Assembly (NCBI GenBank): GCA_041653995.1
Contig: JBAZEK010000002.1
Span: 434,001 to 498,000, forward strand
Direction: 5' to 3'
Length of the DNA: 64,000 bases
Origin: Dehalococcoidia bacterium
GTDB lineage: Bacteria > Chloroflexota > Dehalococcoidia > GIF9 > UBA5629
The first letter of the stretch is position 1; each line of letters begins with the position of its first letter. A program made the position numbers and the translations under genes. Positions 1-9,675 of this stretch are shown here, one piece after another. Below the pieces are notes generated by a model, which saw nothing but the letters and a program-made list of their open reading frames with translations, was not told where the DNA came from and did no database searches.

Positions 1-435
1 GATATTAAGTCCCTCGGCCCTGGCCCTGATATAACTGGTCAGAAATGATCCGATCATGGCCAGGAATATAAGCACCAGCTGTAATGTGACATTGAAAGGC
101 CAAACACCGGTACCGGTGATGAAGATAAAGCTTAAGAACATCGCCCCTTCGGTGATTCTGTCGACGGTGGAGTCGAAGAGCGCCCCGAAACTGGAAGTCT
201 TCTGCATATAGCGGGCAAGCGCACCGTCCAGCAGATCGAACAGCCCGGCCAGTAAAAATATAAGGGCTCCTGCCACGAGATGGCCGAATCCTACAACAAC
301 TGCAGCTATCAGGTTTATCACCAGGCCGATAGTGGTCATAATATCGGGCGTTAATCTCAGCTTGCTGATGAAAGGGACCAGCGGATCGGTGATTAAGCGG
401 CCGGCTTTCCTGCGTAATTCCTGGAAACTTGACAC
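1..435 (-). CDS. CDP-alcohol phosphatidyltransferase, partial (phosphatidylinositol-phosphate synthase or PgsA type)
   Basis: This integral membrane enzyme of phospholipid synthesis transfers a phosphatidyl group from CDP-diacylglycerol to an alcohol. The translated segment contains the family signature: DGALAR, then eight residues to a glycine, then FDSTVDR. These are the metal-binding aspartates of the CDP-alcohol phosphatidyltransferase fold. Hydrophobic helices flank the motif. The start is a GTG at 435-433, four bases after the stop of the PimA-like gene, with AAGGAT upstream. The C-terminus runs off the left edge; 145 codons are visible. Its position behind ino1 and a PimA-like mannosyltransferase suggests that the acceptor is inositol 1-phosphate, as in actinobacterial PI-phosphate synthase. 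A PgsA (glycerol-3-phosphate) role cannot be excluded from the motif alone. Confidence 0.85.
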   Translation of the reverse strand, partial: MSSFQELRRKAGRLITDPLVPFISKLRLTPDIMTTIGLVINLIAAVVVGFGHLVAGALIFLLAGLFDLLDGALARYMQKTSSFGALFDSTVDRITEGAMFLSFIFITGTGVWPFNVTLQLVLIFLAMIGSFLTSYIRARAEGLNI

Positions 436-439
436 TTCT

Positions 440-1567
440 TTATCCTTTTAAGTTCGAGGAGATGGAGGTGTAGTAATCGACGACCTGGCGGCTAACGTTT
501 TCCCAGCAGTATTTATTAGCCGTGGCCACTCCCCTCTCCGCCATCGATAGTCTTAATTGCTTGTCGTTCAGTAGTTTTAACAAACAGTCCGCCACTGATC
601 GCGGATTATGTGGCCGGGCCAGTAAACCCTCCTGGCCGTGTGTAACCACACTGGCATAGCCCGGAATATCGGTTGCCACCACGGGTGTACCGCTTGCCAT
701 GGCCTCCAGCAGAACCATGCCAAAGCTTTCGCCACCGGTGGCCGGGGCGCAGAAAATATCGGCTGTGCGGTATAACTTCGGCAGGTCATCGAAAGTGACG
801 TAGTGCGTGAATACCGCGCGGTCGTTTAAAAGCATTTTTGCCATGGTTTTATACTGGAGGCGCAGCATGAGACCAGGGCCTGCAATGATCAGCCGGAAAT
901 TGGGGAAATCCTTCTTCACGAGGGAACAGGCGCGGATCAAGTCGCCCACTCCCTTGCGTTCTTCCAGCCTGCCCACGAAAAGAATATTGAGCCGATCGTC
1001 TTTAAACTCGTCCATGATCGGTCCATCAGGGTAGAAAAGATGGATATCCACTCCGTTGGGTATGATGCGATAGTCGGCCGTTAGATATTTGGATATGTAA
1101 TCGCGAGCCGGCTTTGAGACAGTGATTTTTCCATGCAGCTTGGCGCCGAGTTTACGCATGGTAGAGCGGTTCAGCCAGTACATGCTCGATTTTTCGTGGC
1201 ATGCGTGAAAAGTGCCCACGTTTATCGACTTTGATTCAATAAGAGTGCTGAGACAGAGCATAGGGATGAAAGGTTCGTGCAGGTGAATAATCTGAAATTC
1301 TTCCCTGTCCAGTACGCGCCGGACCTGATATGGCAACCAGGGGGAGAGTGCAATGCGCGCCGTGGTGCCGCCGTATGGTATAGGTATGGGACGGCCGACG
1401 GCGGTAACCTCTTCATCGAAATAGCGCACGCTTTTCCTGCGCACCGGGGCGATGATCTTAACAGAATGGCCCATCATATGAAAATGGTGAGCCAGGTACG
1501 ATATGTGGTAGATGACACCGCCGGGATGAGAGTAATCGTATGGCGAAACCAGCCCGATTTTCATCAT
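440..1567 (-). CDS. PimA-like GT4 family glycosyltransferase
   Basis: A retaining GT-B glycosyltransferase, probably adding mannose from GDP-mannose to phosphatidylinositol on the cytoplasmic face. The N-terminus MKIGLVSPYDYSHPGGV resembles the opening of mycobacterial PimA, including the GG acceptor loop. The C-terminal donor domain carries NILFVGRLEERKG and the GT4 ExxxxE-type segment ESFGMVLLEAMASGTPVVA. I chose the tandem ATG at 1567/1564. A longer frame to 1639 would overlap the end of ino1 and adds a sequence with no family similarity. Length is about 375 residues, normal for PimA. The gene lies between ino1 and the CDP-alcohol phosphatidyltransferase, which supports a phosphatidylinositol mannoside role. 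Substrate specificity is inference. Confidence 0.87.
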   Translation of the reverse strand: MMKIGLVSPYDYSHPGGVIYHISYLAHHFHMMGHSVKIIAPVRRKSVRYFDEEVTAVGRPIPIPYGGTTARIALSPWLPYQVRRVLDREEFQIIHLHEPFIPMLCLSTLIESKSINVGTFHACHEKSSMYWLNRSTMRKLGAKLHGKITVSKPARDYISKYLTADYRIIPNGVDIHLFYPDGPIMDEFKDDRLNILFVGRLEERKGVGDLIRACSLVKKDFPNFRLIIAGPGLMLRLQYKTMAKMLLNDRAVFTHYVTFDDLPKLYRTADIFCAPATGGESFGMVLLEAMASGTPVVATDIPGYASVVTHGQEGLLARPHNPRSVADCLLKLLNDKQLRLSMAERGVATANKYCWENVSRQVVDYYTSISSNLKG

Positions 1568-1617
1568 ACTGCCATAACAGAACCCTTCTACTTTCCCTTT
1601 TTCAGCGCCTGATGGCC

Positions 1618-2724
1618 CTACGCTGAATCCGGCAGGCAAATGGGCTTCTGCTGTTCTTGCCCTGTTATAAACTGTTCAACGCGCCTGCGTGCTTCGTCGT
1701 CTGAATACTGGATGGGCGGTGATTTCATGAAATAGGAGCTGGGGGCTACGATGGATCCGGCCAGACCGCGGTCCCTGGCAATCTTGAGGCAGCGGATGGC
1801 ATCAATCACCACGCCCGCGGAGTTGGGGCTGTCCCAGACCTCAAGCTTGCATTCAAGGTTAAGAGGCACATCGCCAAAGGTGCGACCCTCCATTCTGATA
1901 TGGCAGAACTTGCGGTCCAGCAGCCAGGGCACATAGTCGCTGGGGCCGACATGTATATTATCGGGATTCATTTCATAGTCTATCTGGGATGTGACGGCGT
2001 TGGTTTTGGATATTTTCTTGGACTCAAGGCGCTCGCGCTCCAGCATGTTATAGAAATCGGTATTGCCTCCGAAATTGAGCTGGTAGGTGCGCTCCAACTT
2101 GACGCCGCGATCCCGAAAAAGACGTGTAAGTACGCGGTGAACGATCGTAGCGCCGACCTGGGACTTGATATCGTCGCCGATAACCGGCAGGCCGGCTTCA
2201 TGGAAACGGTTGTGCCAGTACGGCTCCCGCGCTATGAAGACGGGGATGCAATTGACCAGTCCCACACCCGCGTTGAGAAGTTGTTCGACATACCATTTTG
2301 TCGCCTCTTCGCTGCCGACCGGCAGGTAGTTGATTGCGACATCCGCTTTGACCTCTTTAAGTATATTAACGATATTGGCCGTGGGTCCCGGCGCCTTCTC
2401 AATGATTTTACCGAGGTATTTACCCAGTCCGTCATGGGTCATGCCCCGCACCACCTTTACGCCGGTAGTGGGGACATCACAGAATTTATATGTATTGTTG
2501 GGTGCGGTGAAAATGGCCTCTGCAAGGTCTTTGCCAACCTTGTTACGATCGATGTCTATAGCCGCCACGAAGTTGATATCCTTGATGTGGTAGCCTCCCA
2601 GGTTGATATGCATAAGGCCCGGCACGAACTCATCGTCCTTGGCTTTCTTGTAATAATGCACTCCCTGGACGAAGGAGGAAGCACAATTGCCGACTCCAAT
2701 AATGGCTACGTTTATTTTTCCCAT
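1618..2724 (-). CDS. ino1: Inositol-3-phosphate synthase
   Basis: It converts glucose 6-phosphate to 1D-myo-inositol 3-phosphate with tightly bound NAD, the committed step of inositol lipid synthesis. The 368-residue length matches the short prokaryotic/archaeal class rather than the roughly 500-residue eukaryotic form. The N-terminal Rossmann motif is [12 protein letters not shown]. Further family segments are [34 protein letters not shown] and [12 protein letters not shown], the last two forming part of the active-site and NAD-binding region. It is transcribed after the universal stress protein and before the PimA-like gene, with gaps of about 33 and 50 bases, so a single operon is likely. 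Confidence 0.95.
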   Translation of the reverse strand: MGKINVAIIGVGNCASSFVQGVHYYKKAKDDEFVPGLMHINLGGYHIKDINFVAAIDIDRNKVGKDLAEAIFTAPNNTYKFCDVPTTGVKVVRGMTHDGLGKYLGKIIEKAPGPTANIVNILKEVKADVAINYLPVGSEEATKWYVEQLLNAGVGLVNCIPVFIAREPYWHNRFHEAGLPVIGDDIKSQVGATIVHRVLTRLFRDRGVKLERTYQLNFGGNTDFYNMLERERLESKKISKTNAVTSQIDYEMNPDNIHVGPSDYVPWLLDRKFCHIRMEGRTFGDVPLNLECKLEVWDSPNSAGVVIDAIRCLKIARDRGLAGSIVAPSSYFMKSPPIQYSDDEARRRVEQFITGQEQQKPICLPDSA

Positions 2725-2757
2725 CTGGTTAACTCCTTACCGGCTCAGGCGGCAGGC

Positions 2758-3744
2758 TCACTTGCCGTCCTGGCCACTATCTTTAAGCATCTCTTTGATG
2801 ATCTGACGTGGTCTCACAAGCCACATAGGGATTCTGGCCTCATGCAATATCTTGTCTGCCACGCTGCCCAGCACCCAGCGCGCGATGCCGCTCCTGCCAT
2901 GTGTGGACATGGCGATGAGGTCGGCCTTTTCTTCTCTGGCCACTTCAATAATTTTGCCGGCGGGATCACCCGATACGATCCTGACTTTTACATCGAGGCC
3001 CCTGTCTCTTAGCCGTGTGTCGACTTTATCGAGGTATTTCTGTCCTGCATCGTGCATGGCTTTAACGAATCCGTTAAATTCGGGACCCAGCCAGCGTGCC
3101 TCGATGGCATGAGGCGCGGGCAGAACATGGACCAGCACTATCGAAGCGCCGGTCTTGAGAGCTACGGCCTCGGCATCATGCATAGCCGCCCCGCCTGTCT
3201 CAGATCCGTCCAGGGGTGCGAGGATACGCTTGAAAGTGGCCTTTCTGTCCCTGTCCATTTCCCTCACCTGTTTGCTGTGTATACCCAGTACAGGCACGGT
3301 TGCCCGGGAGACCACCTTTTCAAATACGCTGCCCAGCCACCATCTGCGAAGGCCGCCGATCCCATGCGTGGCCATAATGATGAGGTTCACGTGGTGATCG
3401 CGTGAATAAGCGAGGATGCTCTCGGGCGGACCACCGTAAAGCATCCGACCCTTGGCTTTTATCTCGTGCTCCAGGGCGGTGACCTCCGTGTAATTGAGCA
3501 GCTCTTGATGCGAGTCGCTGTAAAGCAGCACAGCCCTGCAGGTTATGTCGTTCTTCTGAAGATGCTCGACTGCGTGGTGTACATAGTTGTCCAGTAGCTG
3601 ATTGACTCTGCGCCTTTTACTGCCGAGCCCGACTCCCAGGATATCAACCTCCGAGTCAAACCTGATGGCAATGTCCCTGACGTATGGAAGTACGGTCTCC
3701 GCCTCGGTGGAACCATCGAGCGGGACCAGTATTTTCTTAAACAT
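2758..3744 (-). CDS. Universal stress protein, tandem UspA domains
   Basis: A cytoplasmic nucleotide-binding stress protein with two UspA folds in one chain. Domain 1 covers about residues 1-145 (starts FKKILVPLDGSTEAE, ends with MATHGIGG then WWLGSV). Domain 2 covers about 165-315 (starts FKRILAPLDGSETGG, ends MSTHGRSG then WVLGSVADKIL). The G-x2-G-x9-G-S ATP-binding pattern is present in both halves, so both probably bind ATP. It is the first gene of the inositol-lipid operon. No physiological role can be assigned from sequence. Confidence 0.93.
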   Translation of the reverse strand: MFKKILVPLDGSTEAETVLPYVRDIAIRFDSEVDILGVGLGSKRRRVNQLLDNYVHHAVEHLQKNDITCRAVLLYSDSHQELLNYTEVTALEHEIKAKGRMLYGGPPESILAYSRDHHVNLIIMATHGIGGLRRWWLGSVFEKVVSRATVPVLGIHSKQVREMDRDRKATFKRILAPLDGSETGGAAMHDAEAVALKTGASIVLVHVLPAPHAIEARWLGPEFNGFVKAMHDAGQKYLDKVDTRLRDRGLDVKVRIVSGDPAGKIIEVAREEKADLIAMSTHGRSGIARWVLGSVADKILHEARIPMWLVRPRQIIKEMLKDSGQDGK

Positions 3745-3809
3745 GTCCGCTGAAAATCCGCTTTATTATAACAGATTATTATACTGTTCTTGAATTACAC
3801 GAGATTTTT

Positions 3810-4490
3810 ATGCTAACTTATAGCGTGATATATGACTTCCACTCGCACACCTTTCACAGCGACGGCGCCCTTTCCACACTGGAGTTAATCCGACGTGCCG
3901 TGGTGAGAGGATATTCGGCTATCGCAGTAACCGATCATATAGGAGCCGGTGGACTGGAAAGGATTATAAAAGAGGTAAGCCGGGACTGCGAACTGTCCGG
4001 CTCTCACTGGGATATTGTAGCTGTGCCCGGTGTTGAACTCACGCATGTGCCCCATGAGGCCATTGACGGACTGGCAAAGAGAGCCAAAGAACTGGGAGCA
4101 AGGCTTGTAGTAGTTCACGGCGAATCACCCGTTGAGCCGGTTGAGGAAGGGACAAATCTTGCGGCTGTGAAATCAAAATATGTCGATATACTGGCACACC
4201 CCGGCCATATGACTTCCGAGGTGGCAGAGCTCGCTGCAAAGAACGAGGTTTTTATTGAGATTACTACAAGACGGGGTCACTGCGTTACCAATGCGCATGT
4301 GGCTAAGATGGCCCGTGCAGCTGGGGCATTGATGTTGTTGAACTCGGACAGCCATAGTGAGGACGATCTGCTGACGACTGCCCTGGCAAATGAAACTCTG
4401 ATCCAGGCTGGTGTCAACAGCCGGGAGATCGATCAGATACTGGAGCACAACCCGATGAAGCTTCTTCAAAGGATCAGGCGGCGGTCCTGA
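3810..4490 (+). CDS. PHP-domain phosphoesterase (histidinol phosphatase-like)
   Basis: A metal-dependent phosphoesterase of the PHP superfamily. The first metal motif DFHSHTFHSDG is near the N-terminus, followed by VTDHIG, a central VVPGVELTHV-type segment, VDILAHPGHM, and the C-terminal NSDSHSEDDL. These supply the His/Asp ligands expected for a trinuclear metal site. At 226 residues it is a stand-alone PHP domain. It is divergent from the stress-protein operon and convergent with the DUF5679 gene, so it is probably monocistronic. Substrate unknown; histidinol phosphate, nucleotide or RNA substrates are all known for relatives. Confidence 0.85.
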   Translation: MLTYSVIYDFHSHTFHSDGALSTLELIRRAVVRGYSAIAVTDHIGAGGLERIIKEVSRDCELSGSHWDIVAVPGVELTHVPHEAIDGLAKRAKELGARLVVVHGESPVEPVEEGTNLAAVKSKYVDILAHPGHMTSEVAELAAKNEVFIEITTRRGHCVTNAHVAKMARAAGALMLLNSDSHSEDDLLTTALANETLIQAGVNSREIDQILEHNPMKLLQRIRRRS

Positions 4491-4514
4491 GAACAGAACC
4501 GGGGAATTTGCGAC

Positions 4515-4658
4515 TTAGCTTTTGCCGATACGAAATACTTTGGTCCCGCAGATCGGGCAAACGCCTTTGGTCGCCGGCCTTCCATTCTTCAGTTTTACAT
4601 TCACAGGATTCTTGATCTCTACCTTTTTCCTATCCTTGAAGCAGTAAGCCTGGGTCAT
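4515..4658 (-). CDS. DUF5679 zinc-ribbon small protein
   Basis: A 47-residue protein. It begins MTQAYCFKDRKKVEIKNP and ends GVCPICGTKVFRIGKS. One CxxC knuckle (CPIC) and a single early cysteine suggest a small zinc-binding fold. The phrase NGRPATKGVCP is what I recognise as DUF5679, a family seen in Actinobacteria and Chloroflexota. The ribosome-binding site AGGAGGTG lies seven to eight bases before the ATG. It has its own near-consensus promoter at 4697-4725, so it is independently and probably strongly expressed. Function unknown. Confidence 0.85.
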   Translation of the reverse strand: MTQAYCFKDRKKVEIKNPVNVKLKNGRPATKGVCPICGTKVFRIGKS

Positions 4659-4696
4659 GGAGCACCTCCTGAAGCTATTTTATAGCTCTTAAGGCT

Positions 4697-4725
4697 AATA
4701 TATCCAATAAGGTTAGGTATGTCAA
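4697..4725 (-). promoter_or_regulatory. Sigma-70-type promoter of the DUF5679 gene
   Basis: On the minus strand, TTGACA at 4725-4720 is followed by a 17-base spacer and TATATT at 4702-4697. The predicted start is about 32-35 bases upstream of the ATG. Seen directly in sequence; activity is inferred. Confidence 0.75.
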
Positions 4726-4762
4726 GCAAACACAGATAGCAAGGTAAAAAGCTTTTGCCGTT

Positions 4763-5653
4763 TTACAGGTCGAAAACCTTTTGGGGATGCCACAGACCAT
4801 TTTCGGCCGTGAATTTCATTACGGCCAGCAGGCGACCGTCCTGAGTATAAGCGGAGCAGTAATTCTTTGAGTATGGATCATATATATCGAGAGGGATATC
4901 GAGGCCTTTTGCTACGCTGGCGGCCTGTATCTCATCAAGATACACCCTGCCGCCGGTCAGCGCAAAATCCAGCGGGAAAAGAAGTTGCTCCAGGCGGCCC
5001 TCCTCAGCTGCTTCATGTAATTGACCGGGGGTGACGGCACCCGCTATTTTAAACGGTCCGTACGAGGTGCGTTCCAGGTCCTTAAGATAAGCGTGGCAAC
5101 CGAGGTTCACGCCCAGGTCATTGGCCAGCGATCGTATATACGTACCTTTTGAGCAGGATATTCTCAGTTTCAGGTAAGGCAGGTCAAAAGCTATGATCTC
5201 GATATCATGGATGTGGACCCTGCGCGGTTGAAGGGTTACCGCGCGGCCGGCTCTGGCCAGTGCGTAAGACTTCCTGCCATTGATTTTAACGGCGCTGAAG
5301 GCCGGCGGCACCTGTATTATATCTCCCATAAATGCGCGGAGCGCATCTTCTATCATTGTGCGAGATATATTATGCAATACGCCGCGAGCGATAATACGGC
5401 CTTCGCCGTCATATGTATCAGTGCTTAAGCCCAGTTCGATCCCTGCCAGATATTCCTTGGGGTACTCCATGAGGTATTCAGCAACGCGGGTGGCCTGCCC
5501 CAGGCAAATGGGGAGAACGCCGCTGGCAGCTGGATCGAGCGTACCGGCATGACCGACTCGTCTCTCACCGCTCAGGCGGCGAACTCCAGCCACGATGCTG
5601 AACGATGAGCAGCCGGGGGGCTTATTTACGTTTAGCAGACCGTTTAAGCCCAT
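4763..5653 (-). CDS. truB: tRNA pseudouridine-55 synthase TruB
   Basis: It isomerises U55 to pseudouridine in the T loop of tRNAs. The family start GLLNVNKPPGCSSF is followed by the catalytic motif GHAGTLDPAASGVLP, which contains the essential Asp, and later by KINGRKSYALARAG and CSKGTYIRSLANDLG. Length (296 residues from the ATG at 5653) is typical. A GTG nine bases upstream is an alternative start. The 5' end overlaps the end of rbfA by about 32 bases, consistent with translational coupling in the nusA-infB operon, of which this is the last gene. Confidence 0.95.
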   Translation of the reverse strand: MGLNGLLNVNKPPGCSSFSIVAGVRRLSGERRVGHAGTLDPAASGVLPICLGQATRVAEYLMEYPKEYLAGIELGLSTDTYDGEGRIIARGVLHNISRTMIEDALRAFMGDIIQVPPAFSAVKINGRKSYALARAGRAVTLQPRRVHIHDIEIIAFDLPYLKLRISCSKGTYIRSLANDLGVNLGCHAYLKDLERTSYGPFKIAGAVTPGQLHEAAEEGRLEQLLFPLDFALTGGRVYLDEIQAASVAKGLDIPLDIYDPYSKNYCSAYTQDGRLLAVMKFTAENGLWHPQKVFDL

Positions 5654-6014
5654 CCGCCCCACTTTTTTTATCCTCCGCTGCTACCCTATCGATCAAACTG
5701 ATAAGGTTAACGCCGTGCTCGATGGAGTCATCAAATTCAAAGCTGAGTTCGGGAGTGACCCTGATATTCAGGCGGTGGGCCAGCTCGCGCCTCATGTAGC
5801 CGGCAGCCGAGTTAAAGCCTTTCAACACCTCGTTCCGGTCCAGTGTGTCTCCCAGGGTGCTGATGGATACACGAGCATTTTTAAGATCGTTGGAGATCTC
5901 GACTTCAGTTACGCTGATCAAGCCATTGAGACGGGGATCGTTGATATGCTTGCGCAGCATATCGCTGATTTCGATCTGGATTAAATGATTTAGACGTTCT
6001 GTGCGCCTGGTCAT
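5622..6014 (-). CDS. rbfA: Ribosome-binding factor A
   Basis: A 30S subunit maturation factor with a KH-like fold. The 130-residue length and segments RTERLNHLIQIEISDMLR, DPRLNGLISVTEVEIS and ARVSISTLGD are typical. The basic C-terminus (GLKRSAKRK) is common. It lies between infB and truB, the canonical order of the nusA-infB operon in many bacteria. Confidence 0.95.
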   Translation of the reverse strand: MTRRTERLNHLIQIEISDMLRKHINDPRLNGLISVTEVEISNDLKNARVSISTLGDTLDRNEVLKGFNSAAGYMRRELAHRLNIRVTPELSFEFDDSIEHGVNLISLIDRVAAEDKKSGADGLKRSAKRK

Positions 6015-6073
6015 GACATTCTCCGTGGTAATATTTGGGGCAAAGGATCAGTGATTATTCGTTGAAATGGTTA

Positions 6074-7849
6074 TCAGTCCACCTTTTCCTGGCGGACGAA
6101 TTGTAGGATATCGCCGACCTCGAGATCATTGAAATTTTCAAGTTTCACACCGCATTCCATCCCAGTCGCAACCTCTTTGACATCGTCCTTGAAGCGTCGC
6201 AGGCCGGCTACCTTGGATTCAGCTATCACCTTACCTCCGCGTATGATCCTGACCAGTGAATCTCTGGTTGCCTTGCCTTCTTTGATCTGTGAGCCGGCAA
6301 TCCGGCCTTTCTTGCCGGCCTCGAATACGGCTCGGACCTCCGCCTGGCCGGCCACTACATCAATGTATTCCGGTTCAAGCAGTCCTTCAAGCGCCTTTTC
6401 CACATCTTCAATAAGCTTGTAGATCACATTATACTGGCGAACGCTGATCTTCTCCTGTTCAGCCATGCGTACGGCGCCGGTTTCAAGCTTGCTGTTGAAT
6501 CCTATTACAACCGCCCGGGAGGCCGCCGCCAGCAGTATATTGCTCTCTGTAATGGCGCCGGTGCCCGTATGGATGACCTTGACCCTGGTTTTGTCATTGC
6601 TCAGGCGCTCCAGCGAATCCTTGATCGGCTCGATGCTGCCATGCACGTCGGTCTTGAGGATGATATTCAGCTCCTTTATCTCGCCTGCGCTGGCCTGCGC
6701 GGCTACCGCCGTGAGGCTGACGCCCCTGGACGTGGTCGTGGCCAGCCCGGCGTTCCTGTTTTTCTCGATCAGAGCTTTAGCTTCCTTTTCATCGCTCACA
6801 ACCTGGAATACCTGGCCCGCATCGGGTACAGAATTCATACCCAGGATTTCCACAGGAGTTGCCGGCTCAGCTTTACGTATATTTTTTCCATCGTCATCGA
6901 ACATGGCCTTGATCTTGCCGCCTACGGTGCCTATGACAAGGTTATCACCCGTTTTGAGGATGCCTTTTTGCACCAGTAGCGTTGCTAAGGGACCACGATT
7001 TTTATCAAGCTTGGCCTCTATAACTATGCCTTCAGCGGGACAATCCACCTCCGCCTTAAGCTCCAGGATATCGGCAACCAGCAGAAGGTTCTCCAGCAGG
7101 TCGTCGATGCCCTGTTTCTTCTTGGCCGAAACGGGAACACAGATTACATCGCCGCCCCATTCCTCGATTACCACACCGAGGTCAGAAAGCTGCTGCTTGA
7201 TGCGGTCGGGATTGGCATTGGCCTTGTCGATTTTATTGAGCGCTACGACTATACTTACGCCCGCCGCCCGCGCATGATCCAGCGCCTCGATAGTCTGAGG
7301 CATAACGCCATCGTCTGCAGCTACTACCAGGACAGCTATATCCGTGGCCCTGGCGCCCCTGGCACGCATAGCGGTGAACGCTTCATGGCCGGGTGTATCA
7401 AGGAAAGTAATCTTGCGGCCTTTCATCTCGACCTGGTAAGCGCCTATATGTTGGGTGATGGCGCCTGCCTCTCCATCAGCCACGTTGGTCTGACGGATGG
7501 CATCCAATAGACTTGTTTTGCCGTGATCGACATGACCCATGATGGTGATAACCGGCGGGCGAGAGTGCAGTTTGGCGTTCAGCGGGGACACCTTCTGCCT
7601 GCCCTGGGCGCCGGCCAGCAGCTTCTTAGCAGTGAAACCGAATTCAGCTACCAGTTTTGAGGCGACTTCGTAGTCCAGCGACTGGTTGATGTTGGCCATT
7701 ATGCCGCTGCGCATCAATTGTTTGATTATCTCAATTCCGCTTACGCCCATCTGATCGGCAAGCTGTTTGACCGTTATTACCGGGGGTAATCCTATTTGCG
7801 ACTTACCGGACGTGTTCTCGCCCGGCGCTTGTTCCTGCCTGTTTTTCAT
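6074..7849 (-). CDS. infB: Translation initiation factor IF-2
   Basis: A GTPase that positions initiator tRNA on the 30S subunit. The short N-terminal IF2_N domain is at about residues 24-75. The G domain carries GHVDHGKT (105-112), DTPGH (151-155) and NKID (205-208), followed by domains II-IV. At 591 residues it is at the short end of the family because the long, poorly conserved N-terminal extension is missing. The ATG overlaps the ylxR stop (ATGA), showing tight coupling. The operon order is nusA-ylxR-infB-rbfA-truB. Confidence 0.97.
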   Translation of the reverse strand: MKNRQEQAPGENTSGKSQIGLPPVITVKQLADQMGVSGIEIIKQLMRSGIMANINQSLDYEVASKLVAEFGFTAKKLLAGAQGRQKVSPLNAKLHSRPPVITIMGHVDHGKTSLLDAIRQTNVADGEAGAITQHIGAYQVEMKGRKITFLDTPGHEAFTAMRARGARATDIAVLVVAADDGVMPQTIEALDHARAAGVSIVVALNKIDKANANPDRIKQQLSDLGVVIEEWGGDVICVPVSAKKKQGIDDLLENLLLVADILELKAEVDCPAEGIVIEAKLDKNRGPLATLLVQKGILKTGDNLVIGTVGGKIKAMFDDDGKNIRKAEPATPVEILGMNSVPDAGQVFQVVSDEKEAKALIEKNRNAGLATTTSRGVSLTAVAAQASAGEIKELNIILKTDVHGSIEPIKDSLERLSNDKTRVKVIHTGTGAITESNILLAAASRAVVIGFNSKLETGAVRMAEQEKISVRQYNVIYKLIEDVEKALEGLLEPEYIDVVAGQAEVRAVFEAGKKGRIAGSQIKEGKATRDSLVRIIRGGKVIAESKVAGLRRFKDDVKEVATGMECGVKLENFNDLEVGDILQFVRQEKVD

Positions 7850-8166
7850 TGAGTACTTTCCTTCTTTGTCAGGCCTCTACCGTATTCCAGCAGCAGAAGC
7901 CGGTTATCTTCAGATAAATTTGTACGCAATCCATGCTCAACACGATTGCTTTTAAATCCCTTTTCCCAGCATTCTCTCGAGGGGCAGAGGTAGACGCCGC
8001 GTCCCGGCTTTTTCCCTTTCAGGTCGGCCTCAATAGCTGCACCTGAACATACCAGGCGGACGAGCTCACGTTTTCCTGCCTTTCTCCGGCAAGCGATGCA
8101 GGTGCGCTCCGGCACATGCCTGATCCGAGGTTGCTGCGGCTTATGTTCAACCCTCAAAGTCTTCAT
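7846..8166 (-). CDS. ylxR: YlxR family RNA-binding protein
   Basis: A small basic protein of the DUF448/YlxR family, conserved between nusA and infB. The core RTCIACRRKAGKRELVRLV and GRGVYLCPSRECWE give four cysteines and the nucleic-acid-binding surface. I start it at the ATG at 8166 (MKTLRVEH), giving 106 residues. A longer open frame to 8334 only reads the out-of-frame lysine-rich tail of nusA. The chosen start overlaps the nusA end by 20 bases. Confidence 0.88.
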   Translation of the reverse strand: MKTLRVEHKPQQPRIRHVPERTCIACRRKAGKRELVRLVCSGAAIEADLKGKKPGRGVYLCPSRECWEKGFKSNRVEHGLRTNLSEDNRLLLLEYGRGLTKKESTQ

Positions 8167-9595
8167 CTTCGTAATACGTTTTCTTCTTGGCTTTGGTTTT
8201 CTTGGTCTTGACGCCCGCGTCCTTTCCCTCTTCTTTCTTGGGCGCCTCTTTCTTCCGTGATTTCCCATTTCTGCCGGCCATGATCTCCTCGGCGAAACGG
8301 ATCTTGGATGGCTGCTGCGGCAGAGCTGCGTCAACAGACATTAAAATTTCGATGCCTACGCCTTCGGGCTTCGCTTCGCCATCTGCTGCGGCAACAGAGG
8401 CCTCACCTTCAGGTCCCTTTTCCTCTCCGGTAGCAGGTTCCTCCACGGTTTCTTCTTCAGGAACAGGGACTCCAGCTTCCAGTATACCTTCAGCCTGTTC
8501 AATAACCTCGGACCCGGTCACATCCTCCTTTTGTGCCGCCTTCTCGGCTTCCATCTCCGAGGCGCTCTTGATATCGATACGCCAGCCTGTCAGTTTGGCA
8601 GCGAGGCGGACATTCTGCCCCTCCTTGCCGATAGCCAGAGAGAGATGCTTATCCGGCACCTTAACCAGGGCCGTGGTCTCGGTCGCGTTAAGGGTGACGC
8701 TTAAAACCTGAGCCGGACTGAGGGCGTTACCTATAAAAATGCGGGGATCATCGGACCACTGTACCACGTCGATCTTCTCGCCGTTCAGCTCATTGACTAT
8801 GTTCTGAATCCGTATTCCCCGCAGTCCTACGCAACAGCCCACCGGGTCGATGCCGCTCTGGCGCGAGAACACGGCAACTTTGCTGCGGTAACCGGCCTCT
8901 CTGGCTACGCCTTTGATCTCTACTGTGCCTCCAGCGATTTCGGGTATTTCAAGTATAAGCAGATCCCTCAGCAGATTGCGATGCGCCCTGGAGGCAATCA
9001 CCTGCGGACCCCTGGTGGTACGCGCTACCTCAACAATGTAAAGCTTGAGGCGCTGACCCTGGCGGTAACGCTCGGTTGGAGACTTCTCGTTCTGGGGTAT
9101 GACTGCCTCTGTCTTGCCGATATCAATGACAACATGCTCGGGTGTAACGCGCTGCACGGTGCCGGTAACGATCTCGCCCTCCTTGCCCACGTACTCTTCA
9201 TAGATAGCCCCTCGCTCTGCATCATGAAGCTTCTGGAGAATCACCTGCTTGGCGATCTGTGCGGGTATGCGGCCGGCATTGGGGGGTGGCAGCTCAGTGA
9301 CAATAGTGTCGCCGGCCTTGAGGGTCTTGTCTTTCTTTTTGGCCTCTTTGAGGGAGATCTCGCGGTACTCGTCTTCGGGAGCTTCGGAGACCACCATTTT
9401 CATGGTGAGCTTAACTTCACCTGAAACAGGATGGATTTTAACTGCTATATCCTCACCGTGCGTGAATGATTCTTTGCGGTAGGCTGAAACCATGGCTGAT
9501 TCCAGCGCAGTAAGGACTATCTCCTTGGGCAGATTTTTCTCTGCCGCAAGCTGCATGAGGGCATTCATAAACTCGGTCTTTACCATCGTTGCCAA
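8147..9595 (-). CDS. nusA: Transcription termination/antitermination factor NusA
   Basis: It binds RNA polymerase and nascent RNA to modulate pausing, termination and antitermination. The N-terminal domain (1-125), S1 domain (about 130-200, [20 protein letters not shown]) and two KH domains (about 205-345, with [14 protein letters not shown] and [17 protein letters not shown]) are all clear. After residue 360 comes an unusual 120-residue low-complexity tail, first Glu/Ala/Pro-rich, then Lys-rich, ending YYEDEDFEG. There is no rimP directly upstream. A terminator-like hairpin in the leader suggests control of its own transcription. Confidence 0.96.
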   Translation of the reverse strand: MATMVKTEFMNALMQLAAEKNLPKEIVLTALESAMVSAYRKESFTHGEDIAVKIHPVSGEVKLTMKMVVSEAPEDEYREISLKEAKKKDKTLKAGDTIVTELPPPNAGRIPAQIAKQVILQKLHDAERGAIYEEYVGKEGEIVTGTVQRVTPEHVVIDIGKTEAVIPQNEKSPTERYRQGQRLKLYIVEVARTTRGPQVIASRAHRNLLRDLLILEIPEIAGGTVEIKGVAREAGYRSKVAVFSRQSGIDPVGCCVGLRGIRIQNIVNELNGEKIDVVQWSDDPRIFIGNALSPAQVLSVTLNATETTALVKVPDKHLSLAIGKEGQNVRLAAKLTGWRIDIKSASEMEAEKAAQKEDVTGSEVIEQAEGILEAGVPVPEEETVEEPATGEEKGPEGEASVAAADGEAKPEGVGIEILMSVDAALPQQPSKIRFAEEIMAGRNGKSRKKEAPKKEEGKDAGVKTKKTKAKKKTYYEDEDFEG

Positions 9596-9624
9596 ACTCC
9601 CTCAATATGCATTTTTTCTCAATA

Positions 9625-9652
9625 AAAAAGTGGGTACAAGGACCCACTTTTT
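9625..9652 (-). terminator. Terminator-like hairpin in the nusA leader
   Basis: An 11-bp perfect stem, AAAAAGTGGGT at 9652-9642 and ACCCACTTTTT at 9635-9625 on the minus strand, with a 6-base loop and a run of six T including position 9624. It lies between a strong promoter (9676-9704) and the nusA ATG (9595). It could be an attenuator for nusA or the end of the upstream reductase transcript. Confidence 0.75.
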
Positions 9653-9675
9653 GGACGAGTATTGAATTCATTAAA

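Noticed and set aside
1900..3012. A 370-codon open frame on the plus strand, antisense to ino1 and the universal stress protein gene
   Set aside because: It lies fully opposite two clear genes, matches no family, and is explained by the GC-biased third positions of the real genes.
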